Assembly: GCA_036514995.1 (NCBI GenBank)
Contig: DATBWB010000092.1
Span: forward strand, 1 to 40,136
DNA from: Candidatus Acidiferrales bacterium
Lineage (GTDB): Bacteria > Acidobacteriota > Terriglobia > Acidiferrales > DATBWB01
DNA: 40,136 bases
Reading direction: 5' to 3'
Both the position numbers and the translations under genes were made by a program. This document shows, in pieces, positions 32,154-40,136 of this stretch (position 1 is its first letter; each line of letters begins with the position of its first letter). Below the pieces are notes generated by a model. That model searched no databases and was not told where the DNA came from. It saw only the letters and a list, made by a program, of their open reading frames with translations.

Positions 32154-32875
32154 CAGTCCCGCCTGGCCAGCAATTCGGCAAGGTGCATGGTTTCAATGGG
32201 AACTTTCTGCCGGTGGAGCAAGCCAGCGATCTGCATCAGGCAACTCGAATCCAGGCCGATGACATAGCGGGCGCCGGTCCGGCGAATGGTCTCGATCTTG
32301 TCGCGCAACATCGCCACCGAGATTTCCGCCATCTTCACGGAAAAGGTTCCGCCAAAGCCGCAACAGCGATCCGAAGCTTCGAGCTCGGCAAGCTCCAGGC
32401 CGCGCACGGCGCGGAGCAGCCGCCGCGGCTCGTCCACAATCCCCAACCCGCGGAGGCCATGGCAACTGTCATGGTAGGTCACCCGTCCGCTGAACCGCGC
32501 CCCAACATCTTCTTTCTTCAAGACGTGAATCAGGAATTGGGAAAGCTCGTAGGTCTTGGCGCCGAGCGATGCTGCCTTCTGGCGTTTCTGCTCATCGGCT
32601 TGGAACAGGTCGGCGTAGAAGTGCTTCACCATGGCCACGCAGGAGCCCGAGGGCGCCACCACATAGTCGTACGGCTCAAAGACGGTGAGCATGCGCCCGG
32701 CCACCTCGCGGGCCTCGTTCCAGTAGCCGGTGTTAAACGCCGGCTGCCCGCAACAGGTCTGCTCCTCGGGAAAATCCACCTCCACCCCGAGCCGGCGCAG
32801 GACCTGGACCGTGGCTTCTCCAACGGAAGGAAAAAATTGATCGACGAGGCAGGTGACGAAAAGCGCGACGCGCAT
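32153..32875 (-). CDS. lutA: Lactate utilisation protein LutA (CCG-domain Fe-S oxidoreductase)
   Basis: The 240-residue protein has two CCG domains: TCCGQPAFNTGYWNEAREVA near residue 40 and RCCGFGGTFSVKMAEISVAM near 180, each with an upstream conserved Cys (FVTCLVDQFFPS and DSCHGLRGLG). These CCG units bind iron-sulfur or disulfide centres in LutA, GlpC and HdrB. It is the first gene of lutABC, 166 bases after the glycerate kinase gene, with an inverted repeat between. L-lactate oxidation is the usual role; a glycolate role is possible given the neighbours. Confidence 0.95.
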   Translation of the reverse strand: MRVALFVTCLVDQFFPSVGEATVQVLRRLGVEVDFPEEQTCCGQPAFNTGYWNEAREVAGRMLTVFEPYDYVVAPSGSCVAMVKHFYADLFQADEQKRQKAASLGAKTYELSQFLIHVLKKEDVGARFSGRVTYHDSCHGLRGLGIVDEPRRLLRAVRGLELAELEASDRCCGFGGTFSVKMAEISVAMLRDKIETIRRTGARYVIGLDSSCLMQIAGLLHRQKVPIETMHLAELLARRD

Positions 32876-33000
32876 AATGGGAAGAAGATTCTACGCTGGG
32901 CGAGCGCTCGAAACAAGGAAGCCTCTCGAAAGGCTTGGCACTCGTAGCGGCGGCTTCAGGCCGGCACATGAGTTTCCTTCGTCCTAGCAGGGAATGCCTG

Positions 33001-33023
33001 CCCCGTACCGGATCGGTACGGGG
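33001..33023. terminator. Perfect hairpin after the glycerate kinase gene
   Basis: CCCCGTACCG (33001-33010) pairs with CGGTACGGGG (33014-33023) across three bases. It is 18 bases beyond the kinase stop and about 125 bases upstream of lutA on the same strand. No U-run follows, so it may be a pause or Rho-linked structure, or leader regulation of lutABC. Confidence 0.5.
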
Positions 33024-33041
33024 CTCGTCTGAAGGCGGCCT

Positions 33042-34349
33042 CTACGCGGAAAGAATCAAACGCAGATCGCGAAGATTATTCCCTGTGGGGCCCGTTTCAA
33101 TCGTCTCGCCCAGGGCGCGAAAGAAGGAATGGGAATCGCTCCTGGCAAAATAAGCGGCCGGGTCGAGGCCCAGGGCCCGCGCCTGGCCGAGACTCGTGCC
33201 GTCGGCTACCGCCCCTGCCGCCGGGCTATTGCCGTCCACGCCGTCGCTTCCTGCGCTGAGCACAGCTATGGATCGGTCAGCAATGCGCTCGAGCATGCGC
33301 AGGACAAATGCCTGGTTGCGGCCGCCCACCCCGGGACCCGTAACCGGACAAGTCAGTTCACCGGTTGAAACCAGACCCACCGGCCGGCCGCCACAGAGCT
33401 TTCGGCATTCGCCAAAACGCTCCCAGAGATAGTCGGCGGCCTTCTCGAGCGGCCAATCGTCGCAGCCATTGTCCACGTCGGTGCAGAATCCCGCCGCCTC
33501 AGCGGCTCGATGGGCCGAGTGAGCCAGATCGCGCGAGGATGCCAGGACAAAATGGCGCGATTGCTTGAACGCGGCGTCGCCCGGCTTGGGAGTTTCTTCA
33601 AGCTGTTTCTCGGTGAACAGTTTGCGAATCGTGCCGGGCATTCGCTCCAAAAGCCGGTAGCGTTCGGCAATCCGGTAGCAGTCAGCCACCGTGGAAGGAT
33701 CCGGCAGGGTCGGCCCGGAGGCGATCGTCGAAGTCCTTCCTTCGGGAACATCGCTGACCAAAAGCGTCCATTGGGTCGGCCCTCGGCCAAGCCAGGCCAG
33801 GCGTCCGCCTTTGACCGCCGAAAGATGCTTCCGGAGGACATTGATTTCTTCAATCGTCGCGCCGCAGCCGACCAGCAAAGCGTTCCAGGCCTGAAGTTCA
33901 GCGAGCGAAATGGAGGAGATGATGGGCCGTTCGAGCAGCGCCGAACCGCCTCCGGAAATCAAGAACATCACCAGTGCGGAAGCGGGTGCTCCAGCAAGAA
34001 ATTCTTCCACCGCTCGTGCGGCATCCAGGCTTCCCTGATTCGGGATGGGATGCCCGGCGGTGAGAAGCCGGAAGCCGGCGGGCACCGGCGCCGCGGCCGG
34101 GGCAACGACCACGCCGCTTGCCCGATAGTCCGGTAATAGAAGATCAGCAACGGCTCTTGCCATCGGCGCAGCCGCCTTGCCGAAGGCGATGATGCGAATC
34201 TCACCGAAGCCATCCAGCTTTTGCTGGTGCGGGCCTATCCGGAGCGTGGAACCCTCCCGACAAACTTTGGGCGGGAGAAGCCGGTCGAGCTCCACGCCAG
34301 CAAGCGCGGTCAAAAAAATCCGGCGGGCGATTTGCTTGAGATCCTTCAT
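33042..34349 (-). CDS. Glycerate 2-kinase, MOFRL family
   Basis: The 435-residue protein belongs to the GckA/TtuD family that makes 2-phosphoglycerate from D-glycerate with ATP. Family stretches are IIAFGKAAAPMARAVAD, LLTAGHPIPNQGSLDAARAVEEFL, FLISGGGSALLERP, INVLRKHLSAVKGGRLAWL, LLVSDVPEGRTSTIASGPTLPDPSTV and the C-terminal MOFRL domain with GRNQAFVLRM and SAGSDGVDGNSPAAGAVADG. ATG 34349 gives normal length. It follows the GlcG-like gene by 120 bases and precedes lutA. Together with the hydroxyacid dehydrogenase it would close a glyoxylate or hydroxypyruvate to glycerate to glycolysis route. Confidence 0.93.
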   Translation of the reverse strand: MKDLKQIARRIFLTALAGVELDRLLPPKVCREGSTLRIGPHQQKLDGFGEIRIIAFGKAAAPMARAVADLLLPDYRASGVVVAPAAAPVPAGFRLLTAGHPIPNQGSLDAARAVEEFLAGAPASALVMFLISGGGSALLERPIISSISLAELQAWNALLVGCGATIEEINVLRKHLSAVKGGRLAWLGRGPTQWTLLVSDVPEGRTSTIASGPTLPDPSTVADCYRIAERYRLLERMPGTIRKLFTEKQLEETPKPGDAAFKQSRHFVLASSRDLAHSAHRAAEAAGFCTDVDNGCDDWPLEKAADYLWERFGECRKLCGGRPVGLVSTGELTCPVTGPGVGGRNQAFVLRMLERIADRSIAVLSAGSDGVDGNSPAAGAVADGTSLGQARALGLDPAAYFARSDSHSFFRALGETIETGPTGNNLRDLRLILSA

Positions 34350-34372
34350 CGGGTGCGGACAGCGCGGTTCGA

Positions 34373-34427
34373 GCTCAGGTGACGCGCGGCTTCAAATCAC
34401 GTGAGGCATTTTACAAACCTCAGGTGA
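34373..34427. promoter_or_regulatory. Cluster of TCACSTGAG motifs upstream of the glycerate kinase gene
   Basis: Three related ten-base units lie in 55 bases: GCTCAGGTGA (34373-34382), TCACGTGAGG (34397-34406) and CCTCAGGTGA (34418-34427). The last two form an inverted repeat with one mismatch and an 11-base spacer. The position, 24-78 bases before ATG 34349, fits an operator; a hairpin ending the glcG transcript is the alternative. Confidence 0.45.
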
Positions 34428-34469
34428 ATGGGCATCAAGCGAATTCATCTGAGCTCAAAAAATCTTCGC

Positions 34470-34895
34470 TTACTTCCCGAGGGCGGCGAGGCCAGCGCGA
34501 GCGACTTCCACGTCCTGTTCTTCCGTGCCGGAACTGACGCCGATTCCGCCAACCACTTCCCCCTCGAGCACGATCGGGATTCCGCCCCGAATCGGCGTAA
34601 TGCGGCCTTCGGTCGCCATCGGCAACCCAAGGGAGAGGGTCAGGCTGATTTCACCGCCGCTCGAGCTGGGCCCGGTTTCAGTGCGACGGATGGCGGCCGA
34701 GACCGCTTTGGTGATGGCGACTTGCACCGAAGACAGTTTTGCTCCATCCATGCGCGCGAAAGCGAGCAAATAGCCGCCTTCGTCCACCACGGCGATACAC
34801 TGCGGCACACCCATGTCGGCTGCCTTCTTTTCCGCCGCAGCCAGGATGGCTCGCGCTCCCTCCAATGTGAGTTTGACAGCCGGTCGCGTTTTCAT
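34470..34895 (-). CDS. GlcG/HbpS family protein
   Basis: The 141-residue protein has the full family pattern: LTLEGARAILAAAEKKAADMGVPQCIAVVDEGGYLLAFARMDGA, ITKAVSAAI and RGGIPIVLEGEVVGGIGVSSGTEEQDVEVARAGLAAL. GlcG is encoded in glycolate operons of many bacteria; HbpS relatives bind haem outside the cell, and its biochemical role is unsettled. No signal peptide is seen here. Placement between the hydroxyacid dehydrogenase and glycerate kinase genes, near glcDE, supports a link to glycolate use. ATG 34895 fits the family's N-terminus. Confidence 0.92.
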   Translation of the reverse strand: MKTRPAVKLTLEGARAILAAAEKKAADMGVPQCIAVVDEGGYLLAFARMDGAKLSSVQVAITKAVSAAIRRTETGPSSSGGEISLTLSLGLPMATEGRITPIRGGIPIVLEGEVVGGIGVSSGTEEQDVEVARAGLAALGK

Positions 34896-34955
34896 GAGGT
34901 GCCTCGCCAGATGCAGCAGGCCGGTCGGGGCGGGCCGGACTGCGAAGCGAAGGTG

Positions 34956-35936
34956 CTACCCGAGAACCTCGGGATTGACGATGTTCGCCGGCCTCCTGCC
35001 GTTCAGCACGGCGATGACGTTTTCCACCGCCATCACCGCCATTTTTTGCCGTGTTTCGACGGAAGCGCTGCCGATATGCGGCACGAGCACCACGTTCTCG
35101 AGCTTGAGCAGAGTGGGGTGCACGGCCGGCTCGTTTTCAAAGACGTCCAGGGCGGCGCCGCGAATCCGCCCGGCAGCCAGCGCCTCCGCCAACGCTGCCT
35201 CGTCCACCACCGGACCGCGCGAGTTGTTAATCAGGCAGGCGGTGGGCTTCATCAACGCCAGTTGCCGGGTGCTGATCAGGTGCCGCGTCCCGGGCAGCAG
35301 GGGCACGTGCAACGAAACAAAGTCTGACTCGCGCAACAAGGTCTCCAGACCCACGCGCGAGGCATTCAGCGACTTTTCCATTTCTTCCGGAGCGCGAAAT
35401 TCGTCCGCATAGAGGACGCGCATCGAAAAACCCTGCGCCCGCTTGGCAACCGCCCGGCCGATGCGACCGAAGCCCACGATCCCCAGCGTTTTTTGGTACA
35501 CGTCCACACCCAGCATGAGATCAAGATCCCAGCCCTTGTACCGGCCGGCGCGGAGGAACCGCTCGGCTTCGCCGAGCCTGCGCGCGATCGCCAGCAGCAG
35601 GGCGAACGCCAGGTCAGCGGTGGTTTCATCGAGTACTCCGGGGGTATTCGTAACCACAATCTTGCGTCGAGTCGCCGCTGCCACATCAATATTATTGAAT
35701 CCGACGGCGATGTTGGCGACGATCTTGAGTTCTTGCGCCGCGTTCAAGACTTCCTCGTCAATGGGCTCGGTCAGCAGGCAGATGAGCGCATGCTTCTGCG
35801 GCAAACGGCGAATGATTTCGGCCTTGGGAATGAAATCCTTCGCCGTCCACCATTCCACGTCGCCGCATTCCGCCAGCATGCGAGCGGCCGGCTCCGGAAG
35901 GGTTCGAGTGACCAGGATTTTCGGTTTTTCCGGCAT
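34956..35936 (-). CDS. D-2-hydroxyacid dehydrogenase (glyoxylate/hydroxypyruvate reductase-like)
   Basis: The 326-residue NAD(P)-dependent enzyme has VGFNNIDVAAATRRKIVVTNTPGVLDETTADLAFALLLAIARR, GxGxxG as GFGRIGRAVAKR near residue 155, and the catalytic Arg (NNSRGPVVDE), Glu (ENEP) and His (VPHIGSAS). The GWDLDLMLGVDVYQKTLGIVG linker is typical of GRHPR/GyaR-type glyoxylate reductases. It would interconvert glyoxylate with glycolate or hydroxypyruvate with D-glycerate. ATG 35936 is chosen; a GTG three codons earlier (35945) is possible. It is downstream of the MFS gene by 100 bases. Confidence 0.92.
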   Translation of the reverse strand: MPEKPKILVTRTLPEPAARMLAECGDVEWWTAKDFIPKAEIIRRLPQKHALICLLTEPIDEEVLNAAQELKIVANIAVGFNNIDVAAATRRKIVVTNTPGVLDETTADLAFALLLAIARRLGEAERFLRAGRYKGWDLDLMLGVDVYQKTLGIVGFGRIGRAVAKRAQGFSMRVLYADEFRAPEEMEKSLNASRVGLETLLRESDFVSLHVPLLPGTRHLISTRQLALMKPTACLINNSRGPVVDEAALAEALAAGRIRGAALDVFENEPAVHPTLLKLENVVLVPHIGSASVETRQKMAVMAVENVIAVLNGRRPANIVNPEVLG

Positions 35937-36036
35937 GGATTCCACTTGCCCGGGATCCGCTCAGAACTGCTTTACCGCGGGACCCACTAGAGTAGCTGAC
36001 GATAATTCCACCTGCCAAGAAAAACAAGCCGGGGCG

Positions 36037-37332
36037 CTAGGCCGGCAAATCTTTGCCCCTCGTCTCCGGCGCAAACGGCAACAGGAGCAAGCCGAGCAGG
36101 TAGATCATCCCCACCGCCGTCACCGCCCGGCTGAAGGAACCAAACAGCCCCGTGAGAGCGCCCGTCAGGAACGGCCCAGTGGATGCGAAGACGCGGGCAA
36201 AATTGAAGCAGAAGCCCGCCCCGGTGGTCCGCAACCGCGTCGGATAGAGCTCCGGGAAATAGATGGCAAAGCCGGTGAAGATGCCGTTCGTAAAAAACCC
36301 CAACAGCGGCAGCAGCCACAACATCTGGTCGTACCGCCTCGCCGTGTGAAATAATGTCGGCACCATCACGAGCGCCCCCAGAAAAAAGATAAAGAACGCC
36401 CACCTTCTCCCAATCCGGATCGTCAACGGCGCGAAGGCCAGATACCCAACAAGCGCCCCCACGTTCAAGATCATCACGCCCAAGCTAACCCGGTGCACGG
36501 TCGCCGCTTCAGCGACCAGCGCCGCATCCGGGGCGTGGCGAATCAGGAGCGGCGTCCAATAGGTGACTCCCCAAAGGCCGAAGACCGCCACGAACGCCAT
36601 CAGGGAACCAACCAGCGTCGCCCGGAGCAGGCCCGGCCGGAAGAGTTCTCGCATGCGCCCGACCGAAAACTCAGGACTGTCCGTCGCGCGCAAGCGGTTG
36701 ACCGCCGCGTGCCACATTTCTGGCTCGCGGACATTCCGCCGCACCACCAGGGCCACCAGCGCCGGCGCGACCCCTACCACAAACACCGCGCGCCAACTAT
36801 ACGGCCCGATGAAATAGTTCACCGCGCCGGCAAAAAAGACACCCACCGCCCAGGCGGAATGCAACACTCCCCCGGCCATCGTCCGCGCCCGCAGCGGCCA
36901 GACCTCCGCCACCAGCGCCGCGCCAGCCGCCCACTCGCCTCCGACACCGATGGCCGTCAAAAAACGAAAAATGGCCAGATGCCACCAGGTCTGGGAAAGG
37001 GCCGCCAGGCCGGTGAAGACCGCATAGATCAAAATCGTCCAGATCAAGGCTCGCGTGCGTCCCAGGCGATCGGCGAACACGCCAAAGAGCACTCCGCCAA
37101 TGGCCCAGCCAATCAAGAAAAACGCAAGAATGAGCCCGCCGCGCGCAGCAATGGCGGCGTCGGTCGCGGCCGGGCCAAGCAAGGTTTTCAGCGCCGGCGT
37201 CAGCACCACCACGTAGAGAGTGGCATCCATGGAGTCAAACACCCAGCCCATCCACGCTACCAGGAGCACGAGCCACTGGTAGCGTGTGATCCCGTGCCAC
37301 CAGCCGTAGGCTTCCATCATGGAGCGCTGCAT
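36037..37332 (-). CDS. MFS transporter, organic acid:H+ symporter-like
   Basis: The protein has 431 residues with 12 predicted membrane helices. The MFS loop motif appears as GVFADRLGRTRAL, and RFLTAIGVGGEWAAGAALVAEVWP with YFPELYPTRLRTTGAGFCFNFAR resembles the sialate/lactate (NanT, Jen) and aromatic-acid symporter groups. WMGWVFDSMDATLYVVVLTPAL in helix 1 is also typical of those groups. A monocarboxylate such as lactate or glycolate is the likely cargo from context. ATG 37332 precedes MEAYGWWHGITRYQW; two further Met codons (37320, 37317) are alternatives. The gene is divergent from glcD, sharing a 187-base promoter region. Confidence 0.88.
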   Translation of the reverse strand: MQRSMMEAYGWWHGITRYQWLVLLVAWMGWVFDSMDATLYVVVLTPALKTLLGPAATDAAIAARGGLILAFFLIGWAIGGVLFGVFADRLGRTRALIWTILIYAVFTGLAALSQTWWHLAIFRFLTAIGVGGEWAAGAALVAEVWPLRARTMAGGVLHSAWAVGVFFAGAVNYFIGPYSWRAVFVVGVAPALVALVVRRNVREPEMWHAAVNRLRATDSPEFSVGRMRELFRPGLLRATLVGSLMAFVAVFGLWGVTYWTPLLIRHAPDAALVAEAATVHRVSLGVMILNVGALVGYLAFAPLTIRIGRRWAFFIFFLGALVMVPTLFHTARRYDQMLWLLPLLGFFTNGIFTGFAIYFPELYPTRLRTTGAGFCFNFARVFASTGPFLTGALTGLFGSFSRAVTAVGMIYLLGLLLLPFAPETRGKDLPA

Positions 37333-37479
37333 CTTTTGCCTGTCCTGGCGGCCTCTGTGCCTCTGCGGTGGATCTGGCTTTATATCCGCCGCCGGAGAAT
37401 TTGAAGAAATTTGCCCAGAGTTGCAACTATTATGTTCGAGGCACGGAGTCGTACCACAAACCCGGGGCAGGATGCTGCG

Positions 37480-37508
37480 TTGACACCGCCACCCACGCCG
37501 CATATAGT
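37480..37508 (+). promoter_or_regulatory. Near-consensus sigma-70 promoter for glcD
   Basis: TTGACA (37480-37485), a spacer of exactly 17 bases, and TATAGT (37503-37508): 11 of 12 hexamer bases match consensus. The predicted start is about 37515, only some five bases before ATG 37520, so the leader is very short; AAGG is the only Shine-Dalgarno-like sequence. Confidence 0.7.
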
Positions 37509-37519
37509 CGAAAAAAGGC

Positions 37520-38962
37520 ATGCTCGACAAGAAAATTATTCGTGAGCTCAAGCGGATTGTGGGGGAGGATGGCGTCCTGGACAGACGCGAAGACCTTCTC
37601 CTCTATGAATATGACGGTTCGGTCGAGCGTTCGCTTCCCGATGCGGTTGTCTTTCCCCGAAGCACCGAGCAGGTGGCGGGCATCGTTCGTCTGACCGCGC
37701 GCGGAAAAATTCCCCTGGTGGGCCGTGGAGCGGGAACGGGTCTTTCCGGCGGGGCCTTGGCCGCCGCCGGCGGGATCGTCATCGGCTTCTCGCGCATGAA
37801 CAAGATTCTGGAAATCGATCTGGAAAATCTCCGGGCCAGGGTTCAGCCCGGGGTGGTAAATCTCGACCTGACGCGCGCCGTCGAAGCGAGCGGCTACTTC
37901 TTTGCCCCCGACCCCTCCAGCCAGAAGGCCTGCACCATCGGCGGCAATGTGGCGGAAAACGCCGGCGGGCCGCACACCCTCGCTTATGGCGTAACCGTCA
38001 ACCATGTTGTCGGCCTCGAAGTTGTCCTGGCGAACGGTGAGGTGGTGGAACTCGGTGGCTCGGTCAGCGGCAGCTCGCCGGACTCCCCCGGCTATGATTT
38101 GACCGGCGTGATGGTGGGCTCGGAAGGGACATTGGCCATCATCACCGCCATTACCGTGCGCCTCATGCGCGCTTCGGAGGCGGTCAAGACGTTGCTCGCA
38201 ATTTTTGAGACGGTGAACGATGCCAGCGAGACGGTGGCGGATATCACTGCCCGCGCGATTACCCCGGCAGCGTGCGAGATGCTGGACGGATTGAGCCTCA
38301 AGGCAGTCGAGGCCGCCACCCACGCCGGCTACCCGCTCGATGCCGGCGCCGTCTTGCTGGTTGAGGTGGAAGGGTTGCGTGAAGCCGTCGAGGTGCAGGC
38401 CGGGCAGATTGACGAAGTCTGCCGCGCCCACCACGCGCGAGAAGTCCGCGTCGCCCGAGATGCCCGCGAGCGCGAGCTCCTCTGGACCGGGCGCAAAAAC
38501 GCCTTCGGGGCCATCGGCCGCCTGGCCCCGAGCTACTACGCGCAAGACGGCGTGATTCCTCGCTCGAAGTTGCCCTTCGTTCTCCGCAAAATTGATGAAA
38601 TCGGCCGGCGGCACGGCTTTCAAATCGGCAACGTCTTCCACGCCGGCGATGGCAACCTCCATCCGCTGATTCTTTTTGATGAACGCGACCAGGAGCAGTT
38701 CCGCCGGGTGGTTGCCGCCGCCAGCGAAATCATGCGGCTCTGCGTCGAACAAGGCGGCTCGCTCACCGGCGAACACGGCGTGGGAATGGAAAAACGCGAG
38801 ATGATGCCTTTGCTCTTCTCTGACGATGATTTTGCCGCCATGGAAAAGGTCAAGCGCGTCTTCAATCCGGACGGCCGGATCAATCCCGAAAAGGTGATTC
38901 CACTGTTGAAAACGTGCAAGGAGATGACGGTGCGGCCGGTGGTGATGCGCCGCGGCGATTGA
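37520..38962 (+). CDS. glcD: Glycolate oxidase subunit GlcD (FAD-linked oxidase)
   Basis: The 480-residue protein is the catalytic flavin subunit of the glycolate or D-lactate dehydrogenase complex. The PCMH FAD domain has LVGRGAGTGLSGGALAAAGG, ARVQPGVVNLDL, APDPSSQKACTIGGNVAENAGGPHTLAYGVT and VGSEGTLAIITAITVRL. The C-terminal oxidase domain has GNVFHAGDGNLHPLILFD and GEHGVGMEKREMM, with the metal-binding His residues. The length is normal. It has a strong promoter and is followed by glcE after 11 bases. Complete complexes also contain GlcF, not seen before the window ends. Substrate choice between glycolate and D-lactate is open. Confidence 0.95.
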   Translation: MLDKKIIRELKRIVGEDGVLDRREDLLLYEYDGSVERSLPDAVVFPRSTEQVAGIVRLTARGKIPLVGRGAGTGLSGGALAAAGGIVIGFSRMNKILEIDLENLRARVQPGVVNLDLTRAVEASGYFFAPDPSSQKACTIGGNVAENAGGPHTLAYGVTVNHVVGLEVVLANGEVVELGGSVSGSSPDSPGYDLTGVMVGSEGTLAIITAITVRLMRASEAVKTLLAIFETVNDASETVADITARAITPAACEMLDGLSLKAVEAATHAGYPLDAGAVLLVEVEGLREAVEVQAGQIDEVCRAHHAREVRVARDARERELLWTGRKNAFGAIGRLAPSYYAQDGVIPRSKLPFVLRKIDEIGRRHGFQIGNVFHAGDGNLHPLILFDERDQEQFRRVVAAASEIMRLCVEQGGSLTGEHGVGMEKREMMPLLFSDDDFAAMEKVKRVFNPDGRINPEKVIPLLKTCKEMTVRPVVMRRGD

Positions 38963-38973
38963 GAGAGAGCAGC

Positions 38974-40136
38974 ATGCCGGCAGCGACCTCGCTTCTCGAA
39001 CAGCTTTCCGGAATCGTAGGGGCAACCGAGGTGATCGTCGCGCCGGAAGAGCTGCGGCGATTCTCGGTGGACGGGAAGGTTCCGGGCGCGGTCGCCCGGC
39101 CAGGCTCGGCCGATGAAGTGGTCGAGATCGTTCGCCTGGCCCGAAGCGATCGGCTGGCGCTCATGCCGGCTGGGGGTTTCTCCGACGCCCAACTCGGGAA
39201 CATTCCGCGGCAGCTCGATGTCGTCGTCTCGCTCGCCCGCATGAACCAGGTGCTGGCCTATGACCCGGCCGATTTGACGGTTTCCGTCGAAGCGGGAGCA
39301 ACGCTGGCGGCGTTCCAGCAAACTCTGGGAGCCCATCGGCAGTTTCTCCCCGTGGATGCTCCTTCGAGGGGGGCGACGGTGGGGGGAATTCTGGCGACGC
39401 ACGCGAGCGGCCCCTTGCGCTACGGCTACGGCACCGTTCGCGACTTCACCATCGGGATGCAGTTCGTCACCGGGGAAGGGAAAATCGTCAAGACCGGCGG
39501 GCGCGTGGTGAAAAATGTGGCCGGCTACGACCTTGCCAAGTTGATGATCGGTTCCCTCGGCACGCTGGGCATCATCACCTCAGCCAATTTTCGAACGTTT
39601 CCCGTCCCGCCGCGGACGGCCACGCTGGCGGCCGGCTTTGCCTCGCTGGAATCTGCCTTGGAGATGCGAAGGAAAATTGTCCACTCCGTGCTCCAGCCCC
39701 GCGCCCTCGATCTGCTCGACCGCGAGGCAGCCCGGACTCTCCGCGGAGATACACCCGAGGTGGAGCAAACCGCCTGGTGGCTACTGGTCGGCGTAGGCGG
39801 CGTGGAAGCCTTGGTTGCCCGGCATGCCACCGAAGCGGAAAAACTGGCGAGGGAGTCGAGCGCGAGCAGTTTTCTCGAGCTTGCTGCCGAGCCGGAAAGG
39901 CAAATGTGGGAGGGGGTGCGCGCCTTCCGCGAGCGCCTGGCCGCTCGCTACCCGGCGATGATCGTGGTGCGCGCCTCTTTGCCCCTGACCCAACTCGGGG
40001 CGTGGCTCAAGAAGGCGCAAGAGGTGGCCGCCCGGTCTGGTCTCCTTCTTGCCGTGGTGGCGAGAGCCGGCACGGCCGTTGGCTACGCTTGTCTGCTGGC
40101 AAAGGAAGCTGGCCGGGCAACGATTGGCAAAATGGC
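38974..40136 (+). CDS. glcE: Glycolate oxidase subunit GlcE, 3' end cut by the window
   Basis: Starting at ATG 38974, 387 codons run open to the right edge. The FAD-binding domain begins with the IVGATEVIVAPEELRRFSVDGKVPGAVARPGSADEVVEIVRLA region. Motifs are VDAPSRGATVGGILATHASGPLRYGYGTVRDF and GGRVVKNVAGYDLAKLMIGSLGTLGIIT, the typical GlcE core. It acts as a second flavin subunit of the glycolate oxidase complex. Usual GlcE proteins have 350-420 residues, so little is missing. It lies 11 bases after glcD; GAGAGAGAGCAGC supplies a weak binding site. A glcF gene would be expected just outside the window. Confidence 0.93.
   Translation, partial: MPAATSLLEQLSGIVGATEVIVAPEELRRFSVDGKVPGAVARPGSADEVVEIVRLARSDRLALMPAGGFSDAQLGNIPRQLDVVVSLARMNQVLAYDPADLTVSVEAGATLAAFQQTLGAHRQFLPVDAPSRGATVGGILATHASGPLRYGYGTVRDFTIGMQFVTGEGKIVKTGGRVVKNVAGYDLAKLMIGSLGTLGIITSANFRTFPVPPRTATLAAGFASLESALEMRRKIVHSVLQPRALDLLDREAARTLRGDTPEVEQTAWWLLVGVGGVEALVARHATEAEKLARESSASSFLELAAEPERQMWEGVRAFRERLAARYPAMIVVRASLPLTQLGAWLKKAQEVAARSGLLLAVVARAGTAVGYACLLAKEAGRATIGKM

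Noticed and set aside
37430-39025. 531-codon open frame on the minus strand opposite glcD
   Set aside because: glcD is complete with promoter and motifs; the antisense product has no domain signature.

Overview
The window is a GC-rich, densely coded chromosomal segment with about 40 genes, one tRNA and one SRP RNA. Gene content points to a Gram-negative, diderm bacterium: lipid A disaccharide synthase, lipoproteins, exported TPR and beta-propeller proteins, and an ffs-dnaX-ybaB-recR block. The style of the exported proteins, the paired ABC exporters and the base composition fit an uncultured Acidobacteriota best, but that is inference; no taxonomic marker was searched. I see no insertion sequence, integrase, prophage or CRISPR array.

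Layout. 1-7615 (+ strand): the end of an ArsC/Spx-fold gene, then a three-subunit molybdenum hydroxylase whose FAD subunit carries the extra four-cysteine insert of 4-hydroxybenzoyl-CoA reductase. An amidohydrolase, a macro domain protein overlapping a thioredoxin-type arsenate reductase, a small unknown protein and a MidA-family methyltransferase follow. 7718-16918 (- strand): an M1-peptidase-like protein that has lost its zinc ligands and carries C-terminal TPRs, lpxB, a heterodimeric ABC exporter pair, a lipoprotein, an unknown protein, and recR. 17034-21752 (- strand): ybaB, dnaX, SRP RNA, a double zinc ribbon, and transketolase. 22113-29776 is a mixed region: a glycine-rich exported protein, a YVTN propeller, tRNA-Ser(GGA), a small membrane protein, an ankyrin protein, tadA, a TPR protein, an ICMT-like methyltransferase, a 56-residue membrane protein, a tetraheme cytochrome c, a cupin, and an SDR with an altered catalytic motif.

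29864-40136 is a 2-hydroxyacid utilisation island. On the minus strand it has an MFS carrier, a D-2-hydroxyacid dehydrogenase, a GlcG/HbpS protein, a glycerate 2-kinase, lutA-lutB-lutC and a rubredoxin-like mini-protein. On the plus strand, divergent from the MFS gene, are glcD and glcE; glcE is cut by the window end. Together these could import and oxidise lactate or glycolate and channel glyoxylate and glycerate to 2-phosphoglycerate.

The observations most worth a second look are the 4-HBCR-type iron-sulfur insert outside an obvious benzoyl-CoA pathway, the zinc-less M1/TPR protein, and a short motif (GCCGTTCCAACTT) found four times, always sense and just after a stop codon. Also notable are -10 boxes abutting start codons (possible leaderless mRNAs), a cluster of TCACSTGAG motifs before the glycerate kinase gene, and lutC, which has no ATG, GTG or TTG at the expected place.
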